Of a stretch of 64,000 bases of DNA, positions 33,634 through 44,955 are shown piece after piece; positions within the stretch are counted from its first letter, which is position 1, and each line of letters begins with the position of its first letter. The DNA is from Eustoma russellianum (taxonomy: Eukaryota > Streptophyta > Magnoliopsida > Gentianales > Gentianaceae), in NCBI GenBank assembly GCA_036186865.1, contig AP025074.1:6810877-6874876 (forward strand). The letters run 5' to 3'. Position numbers and translations under genes: made by a program. Under the pieces are notes generated by a model, which searched no databases, had not been told where the DNA came from, and saw only the letters and a list, made by a program, of their open reading frames with translations.

Positions 33634-36600
33634 TCAGGTGTAAGCAATTAATCCAAGTCTTGCACGTAAAGTCTCAAAGATAGCTTGATTAAGGGGTTTA
33701 GTGAATATATCAGCTACTTGTTGATCAGTTCTAACATGTTCAATGTGTATATGTCCAAGATTAACATGATCACGGAGAAAATGATAACGTACTTCTATAT
33801 GCTTTGCCTTAGAGTGTAGTACAGGGTTTTTAGACAAATTTATAGCACTTGTACTATCACAATAGATGGGGATATTATTTACTTGTATTTCAAAGTCTGA
33901 AAGTTGTTGTTTAATCCATAATAGTTGAGTACAACATAGACTTAAAGCCATATATTCTGCTTCAGTAGTAGAAAGTGCGACACTAGATTGTTTCTTTGAA
34001 AACCAAGATATTAGTGAGTTTCCTAGGAATTGACATGTTCCACTAGTGCTCTTTCTATCTACTCTACATCCACCATAATCTGCATCTGAATATGCATGTA
34101 GACTTAGACTAGATTGTCTATCATACCATAAGCCTAATGTTGGTGTATGTTGAAGATATCGAAATATTCGTTTTACAGCTTTAAAGTGTGACAACTTAGG
34201 CATACTTTGAAATCTTGCACACATACATACTGCAAACATAATATCAGGTCTACTAGCAGTTAGATATAGCAATGAACCAATCATAGACCTATATAGTTTT
34301 TCATCAAATGCAACACCATTTTCATCTTTGTCTAATTTTGTTGAAGTACACATTGGTGTTGGAGATGGTTTCAAGTTTTCAAAGTTGAATTTCTTTATCA
34401 TATCTCTTATGTATTTGGCTTGATTGATATGTATACCATTTGATGTTTGTTTTATTTGCAAGCCTAAGAAGTAATTTAATTCACCAACCATGGACATTTC
34501 AAACTCAGACTTCATACAATCTTCAAAGTCTTTTACTAAGTTAGGATTAGTTGAACCAAAGATTATGTCATCTACATATATTTGTATTACAAGCAAATCT
34601 TTGTCTTTCTTTTTCAAGAATAAGGTACTATCTATGGTTCCTCTTTGAAAGTTGTTACTTAGTAAAAAGTTGGCAAATCTTTCATACCATGCACGGGGGG
34701 CTTGTTTCAAACCATACAAGGCTTTCTTAAGTTTATATACATGATCAGGGTTCTTTGGATCTTCAAAGCCTGGTGGTTGTTTAACAAAAACTTCTTCTTG
34801 GATATAGCCATTTAAGAATGCACTCTTAACATCCATTTGGAATAATTTGATGTCATTATAACATGCAAAAGCTAATAAGAGGCGTATGGATTCTAATCTT
34901 GCTACAGGGGCAAATGTTTCATCGTAATCAATACCCTCTTCTTGATTATATCCTTGAGCTACAAGTCTTGCTTTATTTCTTACTACAACCCCTTGTTCAT
35001 TCATTTTGTTCCTAAACACCCATTTAGTTCCAATGATTGATTTATCCTCGGGTTTAGGTACTAAATCCCACACATTGTTTCTTTCAAATTGGTTTAACTC
35101 TTCATGCATTGCATCTATCCAATATGCATCGTTTAAGGCATCATTCACATTCTTAGGTTCAATTTGAGATATAAGTGCATGCCATTGATCATATTCATTA
35201 GGATCTATTTGCCTACGTGTTCTAACCCCTTGATTTACATCTCCTATGATAAGTTCTTGAGGATGCTTTTGTTTATCTCTTATTTGCCACCAATTACTTG
35301 GTTGTGCATCTTCAATAGGTTCATGATGTTCAATAGGTTGGTTAGGCACATTTTCTTCATTATGTTCTTGTGTAGGGGGAGTTTGAATTTCATGCATTTC
35401 AAGAGTTTGATTTGATGTTTCAATTTGATCATTTGTAGGTGGTAGGATAAGTTCATCTTCATCATGAAGTATTTGATCATTTGGTACATAGATTTCATGT
35501 TGATTACTTGTTTGGAGATATGCATTTTCATTGAACTTCACATGTATAGATTCAACTATCTTTCTTGTTTGTGCATTATAACATCTATATGCTTTAGAGT
35601 TCATTGAATATCCCACAAATATATGTTCATCAGACTTAGGATCAAACTTATCTAAGTTATCTTTTGTGTTCAATACAAAGCATTTACAACCAAAGACTCT
35701 TAGATAGTTTACTTTTGGGAGTCGTCCATTTAAGATTTCAAATGGTGTTTTGTTCAATTTCTTTCTTATTGATAGTCTGTTGATCATATAACTTGAAGTG
35801 TTTACTGCTTCAGCCCATAAGAATTTAGGTACTTTGTTTTCTACCATCATTGTTCTTGCTACTTCTTGAATAGTCCTATTCTTTCTTTCAACTACACCAT
35901 TAAGTTGAGGAGTTCTTGGTGGGGAGAATTCATGTTTTATACCTTTTTCATTACAGAATTTGATTAATTCACTATTTTTAAACTCACCACCTCTATCACT
36001 CCTTATCTTAATAACATGTGATTCATGTTCATTCTCAAGTAGTCTAATTAGATTAGCTATAGATGATGCACTTTCATCTTTTGATGCAAGAAACAATGTC
36101 CAAGTATATCTTGAGAAATCATCAACTATTACACATACATAATAACTTCCACCTAAGCTTCTTGTTCTACATGGACCAAATAAGTCTATATGCAAGAGTT
36201 CTAGTATTCTAGATGTTGTGATCTCAGTTTTAGGCTTAAGGGATTCTCTAACATGTTTGCCTTTGATACAAGATTCACATAGTTGAAAATCATCCAAGTT
36301 AAGTTTAGGCAATCCTTTAACAAGACTTTTAGCGTGTAGTTTTTCTAAGGTTGATATACCAATGTGTCCTAAACGTCTATGCCAAAGATTGGGATCAGAT
36401 TCATGTGAAACAAGACATTGTGTGTTACTACTTAGCATATCATCCATGTTAAGCACATATATGTTTCCTTCACGTTTTCCTTTTAACACAACTTGATTGT
36501 TTTTATCCATTATCTTACAAGAAGTGGAGGAGAAGAGAACATTCAAGTTGTTGTCACATAGTTGAGAAACACTTAAGAGCTCAAAGGTTAAGTTACTTAC

Positions 36601-36846
36601 AAGTAGAACGTTTTTGATTTCAAACTTGTTTGGATCACCAACCTTGCCTTTGCCAATTATTTGACCTTGGTTGTTGTCTCCAAAGGTAACTTTGCCACCT
36701 TTTGCAACGTTCTTAAGTGTGCTAAACAAATTTTTGTTGCCTGTCATATGCCTTGAGCAACCACTATCAACTATCCAATTGGTTTTGTTCTTTTCATCTT
36801 CTTTGTTGCTATAACCAGCAACTTGTCTTTCTTTGATGTTATGTAC
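33634..36846 (-). CDS. pol: Copia-3 Pol polyprotein, intact frame
   Basis: 1037 codons from ATG at 36747, plus 33 open upstream codons with the protease motif DSGCSRHM. Same domains and catalytic residues as copia-2 Pol: integrase D188/D251/E287, RT YVDD at about 724-727, RNase H D888/E929/D964. Differences from copia-2 are scattered substitutions. This is the best candidate in the window, with copia-2, for a functional reverse transcriptase and integrase. Any mobility would need Gag from another copy. Confidence 0.93.
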   Translation of the reverse strand, partial: VHNIKERQVAGYSNKEDEKNKTNWIVDSGCSRHMTGNKNLFSTLKNVAKGGKVTFGDNNQGQIIGKGKVGDPNKFEIKNVLLVSNLTFELLSVSQLCDNNLNVLFSSTSCKIMDKNNQVVLKGKREGNIYVLNMDDMLSSNTQCLVSHESDPNLWHRRLGHIGISTLEKLHAKSLVKGLPKLNLDDFQLCESCIKGKHVRESLKPKTEITTSRILELLHIDLFGPCRTRSLGGSYYVCVIVDDFSRYTWTLFLASKDESASSIANLIRLLENEHESHVIKIRSDRGGEFKNSELIKFCNEKGIKHEFSPPRTPQLNGVVERKNRTIQEVARTMMVENKVPKFLWAEAVNTSSYMINRLSIRKKLNKTPFEILNGRLPKVNYLRVFGCKCFVLNTKDNLDKFDPKSDEHIFVGYSMNSKAYRCYNAQTRKIVESIHVKFNENAYLQTSNQHEIYVPNDQILHDEDELILPPTNDQIETSNQTLEMHEIQTPPTQEHNEENVPNQPIEHHEPIEDAQPSNWWQIRDKQKHPQELIIGDVNQGVRTRRQIDPNEYDQWHALISQIEPKNVNDALNDAYWIDAMHEELNQFERNNVWDLVPKPEDKSIIGTKWVFRNKMNEQGVVVRNKARLVAQGYNQEEGIDYDETFAPVARLESIRLLLAFACYNDIKLFQMDVKSAFLNGYIQEEVFVKQPPGFEDPKNPDHVYKLKKALYGLKQAPRAWYERFANFLLSNNFQRGTIDSTLFLKKKDKDLLVIQIYVDDIIFGSTNPNLVKDFEDCMKSEFEMSMVGELNYFLGLQIKQTSNGIHINQAKYIRDMIKKFNFENLKPSPTPMCTSTKLDKDENGVAFDEKLYRSMIGSLLYLTASRPDIMFAVCMCARFQSMPKLSHFKAVKRIFRYLQHTPTLGLWYDRQSSLSLHAYSDADYGGCRVDRKSTSGTCQFLGNSLISWFSKKQSSVALSTTEAEYMALSLCCTQLLWIKQQLSDFEIQVNNIPIYCDSTSAINLSKNPVLHSKAKHIEVRYHFLRDHVNLGHIHIEHVRTDQQVADIFTKPLNQAIFETLRARLGLIAYT

Positions 36847-36938
36847 CTACAAATGTAAATAACAACTTAGGTACCCTTTGATTTTGGGTCCTTTCAAGGT
36901 TAGACAAGTTAAGTTCATGTTAGTGTACCTTTAGGTAC
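36847..36938 (-). other. Putative 92-nt intron between gag and pol (copia-3)
   Basis: Donor TGG|GTACCT and acceptor ATTTGTAG|GTACAT; same length and in-frame outcome as in copia-1 and copia-2. Confidence 0.45.
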
Positions 36939-38249
36939 CCAAACTTGAACAACCTTTCTTGGTTTTGAAATGTTAAAATCATGTTGCATATAATGAACAA
37001 ATAGTGGATTTTGATACATAGAATATGATTGAAAAGGGGCTGCACGTTTATGTCTAGTTGGATAAGCATTGTAAATTCTATATGCATTTGAATGTTGCCA
37101 TGTATATGAGTTATATCTTGGCCGTGAGTAAGCATTGAATTTAGGCCGTGTATAAGCAAGATGTTGTGTGTATCTAGGCCGTGTGTTGTAAAGTGATTTA
37201 GGCCTAGAGTATGTCATGTTCTTCACATAAGCATGTTGTTGCATATAAGGCATAACTTGAGCAGATTTCATACTTCTTTGTTTAGGCATTCTTGTATACA
37301 TGTAAGCATGGTTTCTAGGTGCATTTACCTTCCTATATGTTGATGCATTTTGCAATCTTTGTGAAGAAGATGGTGTGGGCAGAATAGGTTCATTTCTAGA
37401 TGCATTTGGCCTATATTTCATGTTGGTTGAAGATGATACAAATGTTGTTTCCTTAGGTGTGTATTCAGCTTCTTCAACATATCCAAGACCTTGTTTGTCA
37501 TTTCCATGCTTTTGAGATGCAATAAGAGTGTCTAACATGTTGGAACCATTCTTAAATTGTTCTAAAGATTTGTTCAAGTCTAGGTTGCATGCTTTCAATG
37601 ATTCAAATTCAGTTTGTATTTCATGCAATTTAGACTTTAAAACGTTGAAATCAACACATTGCACACATTGCACATTTTCATGTTTGTTCTTAAGTTCCTT
37701 AATCTGATTTTGCATTGAACTAATAGTGTTAGATGATTCAAGTTGAAGAACTTCTAGTTGAGAAGTTAGATTCAAGTTAGACGTCTCCAACTTGTTCTTC
37801 TCCTCAACTATTCTTTTCTTCTCCTTGGATAGCTTCTTATATCTATCATGCAACTTTTCTAATTCATCCAACAATTCATCTTGAGTAAAATCACATTCGG
37901 AGTCAGAATCGAATGTTACCTCATTTGTAGACTTTGAAGCCAAACATATTTGTGCAACTTCAGGTTCCTCCTCGGATTCGGATGAAGATGTGTCATCCCA
38001 AGTGCTTGAACTTACCTTGAGAGCTTTCTTCCTCCTTTGCATAGGTTCTACTCTAGTTTTTGTCCTTGTCTTTTCATCCATGTCACGGTTTTTGTTCTTG
38101 TTTGGACAATCATATGAGATGTGTCCTTGTTTTCCACATTTATAACACTTAAGTTCTTTATCATACCATTTACCATCTTGTTTGTTAGATTTCACATTGA
38201 TAGGGGTGGCTGATATTGATTTTCTTTTAGTTGGTCTTTGTGTGGACAT
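36915..38249 (-). CDS. gag: Copia-3 Gag, internally deleted (same deletion as copia-1)
   Basis: 444 codons starting MSTQRPTKRK. The junction at AAAGACCA is identical to copia-1. It retains the CCHC knuckle CYKCGKQGHISYDC, acidic patch, coiled coil and Tyr/Arg-rich tail; the capsid-type domain is missing. The frame is otherwise open, and the five-T run broken in copia-2 is intact here. Shared deletion but different LTR form shows that copia-1 and copia-3 descend from one deleted ancestor and are not copies of the same insertion. Confidence 0.87.
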   Translation of the reverse strand: MSTQRPTKRKSISATPINVKSNKQDGKWYDKELKCYKCGKQGHISYDCPNKNKNRDMDEKTRTKTRVEPMQRRKKALKVSSSTWDDTSSSESEEEPEVAQICLASKSTNEVTFDSDSECDFTQDELLDELEKLHDRYKKLSKEKKRIVEEKNKLETSNLNLTSQLEVLQLESSNTISSMQNQIKELKNKHENVQCVQCVDFNVLKSKLHEIQTEFESLKACNLDLNKSLEQFKNGSNMLDTLIASQKHGNDKQGLGYVEEAEYTPKETTFVSSSTNMKYRPNASRNEPILPTPSSSQRLQNASTYRKVNAPRNHAYMYTRMPKQRSMKSAQVMPYMQQHAYVKNMTYSRPKSLYNTRPRYTQHLAYTRPKFNAYSRPRYNSYTWQHSNAYRIYNAYPTRHKRAAPFQSYSMYQNPLFVHYMQHDFNISKPRKVVQVWVPKGTLT

Positions 38250-38423
38250 GCCTTCTTAGTGTGTGAGAAAACGTTTAAAACACTTATAAGAAGGAAAGAA
38301 AGTGTCACCTTGTTGTAGATATCAAATATGAAGAATATAAGACAACCAGAAAATTTCCAGCAACTTTGCAACTTGGAGTGTAGATTGTTTTCAGCTCAAA
38401 TCAGAATATGGTGCTCAACCAGT

Positions 38424-38434
38424 CTCTGATACCA
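38424..38434 (-). other. Primer-binding site of copia-3, one base changed
   Basis: CTCTGATACCA is an 11-nt perfect match; the next base differs from copia-2 (CAGTCTCTGATACCA against CAGGCTCTGATACCA), so base 12 of the usual site is mismatched. Two bases separate it from the 5' LTR. Confidence 0.85.
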
Positions 38435-38436
38435 AT

Positions 38437-41315
38437 TGTTGGACCTGTATAGCACCACTAGAGGGGGGGGTGAATAGTGGATTAGCGGAAATTACACTAT
38501 AATTACCTTCAAAAACTTGTTTGAAGACCCCTTTGCCTCTTTAACCTCAGATTCTGAAAATTCCAGAAACAGTTCACTGTTTTGATCGCTTTGGTTGAAC
38601 CACCTATACACCTGTGCAAATTCTCAAACTTGGCAGAGATCAAGTTTAGGATGTTTATAGTATGTCATAAAAATTTCAATCAATTCCAAGCAAGTTAGCA
38701 CGTTCAAATAAGCAAGATAAGTAAAGTGTGCAATTCTGGCAGCTTCAGTCAGAATGTTAGCTCAACTTCAAACAATGATATCTCAAAATCTACCCGTGCT
38801 ATTTTGATGAATCTTATGTCAAATTAAACCTCAAGATGTCTAGTTTAATTTGATATAAGGCTCACTCCAAGATTCAAAGGATAGCCTATTCAAATTGCAC
38901 AAGTTTGCACACTGGTCAGAATTGTTCACAGAATGTAGCAACAATTTTGTAAAGACGATTTGACTGAGCTAAACTCCTCAGAATTTAGTGATTCTTGCGG
39001 CTACTGAAAGCTAACACATTGAAGTATAACATATCCAAAATTCATGCAATTCTAAGACTGTTTGCTTGATCAATTATGCGTGCCAAGTTAGTGTAAATTT
39101 CAGGCAGAAAACAGTAAGTGCAGGAAATAAGTAAAGAACACAAGGAATTATCCTGGTTCAGTCAATGTGACCTACTCCAGTCCCAAGAGACACCTTCTCT
39201 TGGATTTCACTAAACACCAAACACCAAAGTCACCTTACAAAGCCAAAGGAAGAAGCTTTTCACCAACTTCTTCAAGTGGCTGCACCAAAACGTCACCTTT
39301 GCACCTTTGCACCTTTTGCTCACCTCTAAGGAGTAAGCTTTATACACCAGCTTCTCCTTCACAAATATGTCGTATAAAGGTGTTGAAAATGACAAGAATT
39401 GAAGAACTATACAATCATAAGGCTTGCTACAAATGTGTTCTTCAATATAGAAGAGAAGAAGAGAAGAATGGAGACAAAGAGCTAATGTCTTGCTTTGCTT
39501 TCTTTGCTTTCGTTTTGGATGCTCTTTCTCTTCACCCTTTGGAGCTATTTATAGCCAAGAGATCAGCCCAAAGGCTCCTCAATATAGCCGTTTGAATGGA
39601 TGAGAATGGATAAGAAATCAGCACTTTTCTAGCTACCAAAATCCAGCCTTTGAAATTCAGACTAAACCTGACCGTTTGTTGCTTTGACATGGTCTTCAAA
39701 TCTGAATTTTTATCCTCTTATGAACGTTGGAGATGAGATAGAAATTAGCTCCATTTGATTGTTTAAAAAACAGCTCCAATCAGCAATGTACATGTGTAAA
39801 TATCTTGCCATGTGTGTAGCTGATTTGGCATACGTTTTTGAACAGAATTTTTTGCTCCTCATTTGAATGATAAACAAACGTTGAACAGCCCATGAAGATA
39901 GGCATTAGAAGATAACTCAAATATAGATAGAAATCAGCTCACCTTTGAATTTGAATAAGTCTTCACCTTTGAACAATAAATGGCCGTTGGTATGTAGCTT
40001 TGTTTGAGAGATTTTTGCTCCAAACTTTGAACAAAATAGGTGAACGTTGGAATAGCTTAAAGATAGAGAAAATTCAGCTTGACTTGGTCTTCTTATCATA
40101 TAGCCGTTGCCTTTCAATTTTTGAACACACATCATAATCTGAATTTTCACCATATAACATACAAAATGTTGCTCCACATTTGAACCAATATGGACGTTAA
40201 CATCAGCTTAAGGATAGCCAAGAATAATCACTTAAAAATCAGCACCAAAATAGTAGCTTAATCCACCTTGCCTTGACTTGTTCAAAATCTGAATTTTGAA
40301 CATAATTTGCGTGCCATCATCCAATAACCGTGTGCACAATATAATATAGTCTTCAACATGTAGCATAGAAAACCATATGAAGAATACCAAGAATTCCAAG
40401 AAAACCATAGATGTGATAACCATAATATGAGAATTCCAATGAGATAGACCTTGCTGCCCGTTTCCATAAAAATAGGGCACGTACCATATGTGACATAAAC
40501 ACATATAATCATCATATAAACAATATATAACATGTTGGAAGATCAATTGGCAAGTGAAATGACCAGAATACCCTTCAGCACAAAAATAGGAACTTTGTCC
40601 TAGGATGAACCTAGACATGGTGCTGCTCCAGATTCATTTTTGCCATGGTGTGACATGACTTATAAATGTGTCATATGATCATATAAATCCGTTGGAAGAA
40701 GACCAAATAAGAATGAGAAGTCCAAATGGTGAAATTACCAAAATAGCCCTTATAAAGATCAATAAACCTCACCACCGTGTCAAGTCAATATTTGTCCGTG
40801 TCAAACATGCTTTACCTCAGCCAATTAGATTCTAAATTGAATAAGGATCATGTGGGCTTTTGAATCACTCAATTTGGAGTTCATTTGCTCAAGATATGAA
40901 CCAAAACCTGCAATAGAACACTAAACCGAACAATTTGCCTTATATTGTAAGTCATGTGACTTCAAGGCTTGGTTAGTTCATATAATAAACATGTATTGAC
41001 ATATATATCATCCAAGATCAGTTTGAACATGTCTTGATTAAGATATGTGATTGAATTGGCCAAGTTCAATCTCATGATCTTAATCAAACTTGTTCAATCT
41101 TGATTCATTCAAGCAATTTCACATTTAGCTCATAAGTTCATAAGTTCATGTCTTGCACAATCAATTTCATATGTAAACGTTACACACATATATATCACAT
41201 ATGCATTTTCTAATCACAACAATTACACATATGCACACATATACATTTTGCACAACAATTACACATATGCTCACATATACATTTTGCAATCACTCAAACA
41301 TACTATATCTCAACA
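38437..41315 (-). repeat. 5' LTR of copia-3 (2879 bp)
   Basis: Matches the 3' LTR except for one missing TA near 40343. TATA box CTATTTATA at 39545-39553. Ends ATCTCAACA, then TSD AGAGA. Confidence 0.95.
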
Positions 41316-42741
41316 AGAGATGTATCATTCTGATCATGACTTTAGTTCTATATATCAAGCATGCGTTGAGTCCCCTTTTGCCAAATATTACTTGCATGAT
41401 GGATATTTGTTTAAGGAACATAAGTTATGTGTACCAATGTGTTCATTAAGAGAGTTGTTGATAAAAGAAGCTCATGGAGGAGGTTTAATGGGTCATTTTG
41501 GCTCGTTAAAAACGTTGGAAACACTTAAGGAACATTTCTTCTGGCCGCATATGAGAGCACATGTTGATAAGGTATGTGACCAATGTATTACTTGCAAGCA
41601 AGCAAAATCTAGAACACAACCACATGGATTGTACACTCTCTTATCTGTTCCAAGCTCACCTTGGACTGATATCTCTATGGACTTTGTATTGGGATTGCCT
41701 CGATCCAAAACTGGTAAAGATAGCATCTTTGTTGTTGTTGATAGATTTTCCAAAATGGCACATTTCATTGCATGTAAGAAAGTTGATGATGCTATTCATA
41801 TTGCTGATTTGTTCTTTAAGGAAATTGTTAGATTGCATGGCATGCCACGTACGATTGTTAGTGATAGAGATACAAAGTTTCTAAGTCATTTCTGGCGTGT
41901 TTTGTGGAGTAAACTTGGTACTAAATTGTTATTTTCTACAACTGCTCACCCACAAACCGATGGTCAAACTGAAGTTGTTAATAGAACCTTGTCTCAACTG
42001 TTACGTGTTGTCATTCAAAAGAACTTGAAGAATTGGGAAGATTGCTTAGCTTACATTGAGTTTGCATACAATAGAGTTGTTCATAGTGGAACATTGCATT
42101 CTCCTTTTGAAGTTGTTTATGGCTTTAACCCTTTGTCCCCGCTTGATCTTGTTCCCATACCTGTTCATGAACGTGTTAGTTTAGATGGTGAACGAAAAGC
42201 AAAACTTGTGAAAGAATTGCATGAAAAGGTTAAGTCACAACTTGAAGCTGAGAATAAAGTGTATGCCAATAGAGCCAACAGGAATCGTAAAGTTGTTATA
42301 TTTGAACCTGGTGATCTTGTTTGGTTACACTTGAGGAAAGAAAGATTCCCTAAGGAAAGGGACTCAAAATTGAAGCCAAGAGGCGATGGACCGTTCAAAG
42401 TGTTGAAACGGCTTGGTGATAATGCCTACGTTCTCGATCTTCCTGAAGAAAGGTATGGTCCTATCTCAAAAACTTTTAATGTTGCTGACCTTTCTCCGTT
42501 TAGTGTTGATTCAGATTCGAGGACGAATCCTTTTCAAGTGGGAGGGAATGATGAGCTACAGCCTAACCTTGTAGATGCAAACACTGACGATGACACCTCA
42601 TTGCCCCACAATGGTCCCATAACAAGGAGTATGGCTAAGAAATTGTTACATTGTGTTGAATCATTCCTTTACAGGCATGAAGAGGATGAACCAAGCAAAG
42701 ATGACATCCATTGGGTTTATATGATACAAGCTATGATCTAG
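41316..42741 (+). pseudogene. pol: Gypsy B Pol, part 2: integrase, running into the 3' LTR
   Basis: Resumes in frame after copia-3. Zinc motif (KEAHGGGLMGHFG, CDQCITCKQ), integrase core D (SMDFVLGLPRSK), D (TIVSDRDTKF), E (GQTEVVNRTL), then a GPY/F-type module (DGPFKVLKRLGDNAYVLDL). The end reads DSRTNPFQVGGNDE and GPITRSMAKKL and lies inside the 3' LTR (42549 onward); the polypurine tract is itself coding. This overlap and the NPFxxGG...GPxTRxxAKK tail are what I recognise from CRM chromoviruses. No internal frameshift seen. The apparent upstream ATG at 41248 lies in copia-3 and is not the real start. Confidence 0.9.
42536..42548 (+). other. Polypurine tract of gypsy B (inside pol)
   Basis: AAGTGGGAGGGAA directly before the 3' LTR TGATGAGC. 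It also encodes part of the VGGND stretch of pol. Confidence 0.75.
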
Positions 42742-43868
42742 TTGTATCAAATGCATGTTGTACATATCTTTAGATGTTCTTTTGATATTGTTAGTTTGTT
42801 AACTTTGTTTTAGGATAGTTTGTGTTGTATTCTTGCCTTATCTTTTAGGTACACGTTTTTAGCTTGAAGATGCAAATCAAACCTGAATTTTTGCCCAAGC
42901 AAAAGAGGTAAAATGCAAGTAACTTACAAGCAAGGTGGTGACAAGCACCCATGTCAAAAACCTGATTGTTTTTCACGCAAGCAAGGGAGAAACAACCAGC
43001 TCAAGCCTTCAACCAATAGAAAGGAGTCTTCTAAATGCTTGATCCAATCATGAACAACTAAAGAAAGTTCAACAAGCTGCTCAACCAAGGATCCAATCAC
43101 AAAACATCAAGAAGGGCGGCTGGTTCATGGCTATTTTGTTTGAATATTCAACACCAAAGTAAGAACCAATCAAAGTCAAGTTTTAACCAAGCTGCACACT
43201 CCATAAACCAATCAAAACTTTGGCTGAATTCAAGCAAGAGAAGGAACGGTTGTTTAAGGGAAAGTTGGTTGAAAATTCAAGCTACAACTCACAACCAATC
43301 AAGGCTAAGTTTCAAGCAAGCTGCTCAATATTCAAACCAATCAAAATTAAGGCTGAAGACAAGCAAAGAAGATGTGGGAAGCAACCAGCTCCTTGGAACA
43401 GAGAATTGCTCCAACTTGTTCAAAAAGAAAGCATGTTATTCCTAGACTTGTACTTTGTATTTTAAAGTTTGTACCTTGTAAATTTTCGTTGGTTATAAGT
43501 AGATTAAGAAGCTGAATGTAAAGAACAACCATTTATCAAATACAATTCAAACAGATTTCCTTCAAGGAGTTTACAACTATTTCTTAGTTGAGGATTGAAA
43601 CCACCAACGGTTTTCTTGCAAGTTCCAGCCTAGAACTTGTTAGTATTTGCTTCTTTATTTGGTTTACAGCATCTTAGGGTCTCATTGAGGTTTTAGATGT
43701 GTTGGAGTGCCAAAGAGGAAGAGGTGTTGGCATAGATTGAGCCAAGAACAACGGTTAAAGATCAAGGGGTATCTTTGAGATGTTCTTTGACATGGCTTAT
43801 GTTCAAATCAGTTTGGAATAGGAGACAAAGTCCTTGGCAACGTTTTCTAGCCTTCGTTTGGCTCATCA
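42549..43868 (+). repeat. 3' LTR of gypsy B (1320 bp)
   Basis: TGATGAGC...GCTCATCA. Differs from the 5' LTR by a few bases (for example AAAGATG/AAATATG near the pol end and one extra A at about 42904). Followed by TSD ATACT. Confidence 0.93.
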
Positions 43869-44615
43869 ATACTGCTGACTTATTCTTTATGGAGAGTCTA
43901 CGTTTACATGGCATGTCCCGCACCATTGTAAGTGATAGAGATACAAAGTTTTAAGTCATTTTTGGCATGTATTGTGGAGTAAACTTGGAACTACACTTCT
44001 TTTCTCTACCATTGCTCATCTACAAACTGATGGCCAAACTAAAGTAGTCAATAGAATTTTGTCACAATTGTTGCGTGTCATAATCCAAAAGAATTTAAAG
44101 AAATGGGAAGATTGTCTAGCATTCATAGAGTTTGCATATAATAGGAATGTCCATAGTGGTACTTCACATTCACCATTTGAAGTTCTTTATGGCTTAAATC
44201 CTTTACCACCACTTGACTTAGTCCCTATTCCTATACATGAACGTACTAGCCTTGGGATGAGCGTAAAGCTAAACTTGTAAAAAGCTTGCATGAAAAGTTA
44301 AGACACATCTTTAAGCAAAGAATAAAGTGTATGCCAAAAGAGCAAATAAGAACTGTAAGGTTGCTATATTTGAACCTAGAGATCTTGTTTGGTTACACTT
44401 GAGGAAAGAACAATTTCCTAAAGAGAGGAAATCAAAGTTAATGCCAAGAGGAGATGGACCGTTCAAAGTTCTCAAAAGATTTTGGGACAATGCATGTCCT
44501 TGACATCCCTGAAGATAAGTATAGTTCTGTTTCTCGTACGTTTAATGTTTCTAACCTTACCCCTTTAAGTGTTGGCTTTGATTTGAGGACGAAACCTTTT
44601 TCAAGAGAGGGTGAA
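43869..44615 (+). pseudogene. Gypsy element A integrase, fragment 3 (core to C-terminus)
   Basis: Continues fragment 2: TADLFFM-like start, TIVSDRDTKF (second catalytic Asp), then a one-base loss (gttttaagtc for gtttctaagtc) shifts the frame. The longest open part (43972-44280) has AHLQTDGQTKVVNRILSQ, where the catalytic Glu of the TEVVNR motif is Lys. More frameshifts follow at about 44260-44500. The C-terminal part is still recognisable (FNVS, then a degraded FxxRTNPF tail) up to the LTR start at 44616. Old and non-functional. Confidence 0.85.
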
Positions 44616-44955
44616 TGATGAGGCCTAGCCAAGCCAAGAACAGTCCACACTTGATGCTACACCAATGCAAGACAAAGGTCCCCTAACAAGCATGGCAATG
44701 AAATTGATGCATAAGATGTGAACCTTTCATTTAGGAGGGTTAATTCTTGCCTAAATGAGTTGAAATCACTTGTGAAGTTTGGTTCACACCTGGTGGCTAC
44801 AAACAAAATGGATATGGAAGATTGGTGAACTTGGATTTGTTTTGCATCCATCCTCAACCGATTGGAGCTGTGTTTGGAGTTGAAGGAAGATCCTCCTTCA
44901 TGTTGAATAGTGCATCACACTTGCTCCAAATCACTTCACTCCTCAATATCAGTCC
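44616..44955 (+). mobile_element. Start of the 3' LTR of gypsy element A (partial)
   Basis: Starts TGATGAGGCCTAGCC after a decayed polypurine tract (CAAGAGAGGGTGAA). It still encodes a degenerate pol tail resembling GPLTSMAMKLMHK. The sequence around 44862-44890 resembles 48211-48245, so the rest of this or a related LTR may lie there. The right boundary is uncertain. Confidence 0.5.

Larger units (their letters stand above)
30506..41315 (-). mobile_element. Copia-3: SIRE-like copia inserted in gypsy B pol, TSD AGAGA
   Basis: 10,810 bp with LTRs 30506-33386 (2881 bp) and 38437-41315 (2879 bp), which differ by one TA unit in a TATA run; I saw no other difference. AGAGA flanks both ends (30501-30505, 41316-41320). 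It has the longest LTR form of the three copia copies, containing both segments that copia-1 or copia-2 lack. Its gag has the same 774-nt and 35-nt deletions as copia-1. Pol is intact. Confidence 0.95.
23762..43868 (+). mobile_element. Gypsy B: CRM-like Ty3/gypsy element, split by copia-3, TSD ATACT
   Basis: LTRs 23762-25080 (1319 bp) and 42549-43868 (1320 bp) are nearly identical, differing by scattered single bases and a one-base indel. ATACT stands at 23757-23761 and 43869-43873. Order: LTR, primer-binding site, 1.9-kb leader, gag, protease-RT-RNase H-integrase. Pol runs into the 3' LTR, as in CRM-type chromoviruses. Copia-3 (30506-41315) sits between RNase H and integrase; without it B would be about 9.3 kb. 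B landed in an older gypsy integrase (A) in the same orientation. Confidence 0.93.

Noticed and set aside
41248..41315. Start of the long gypsy B integrase ORF at 41248
   Set aside because: These bases belong to the copia-3 LTR; the gypsy frame really resumes at 41316.
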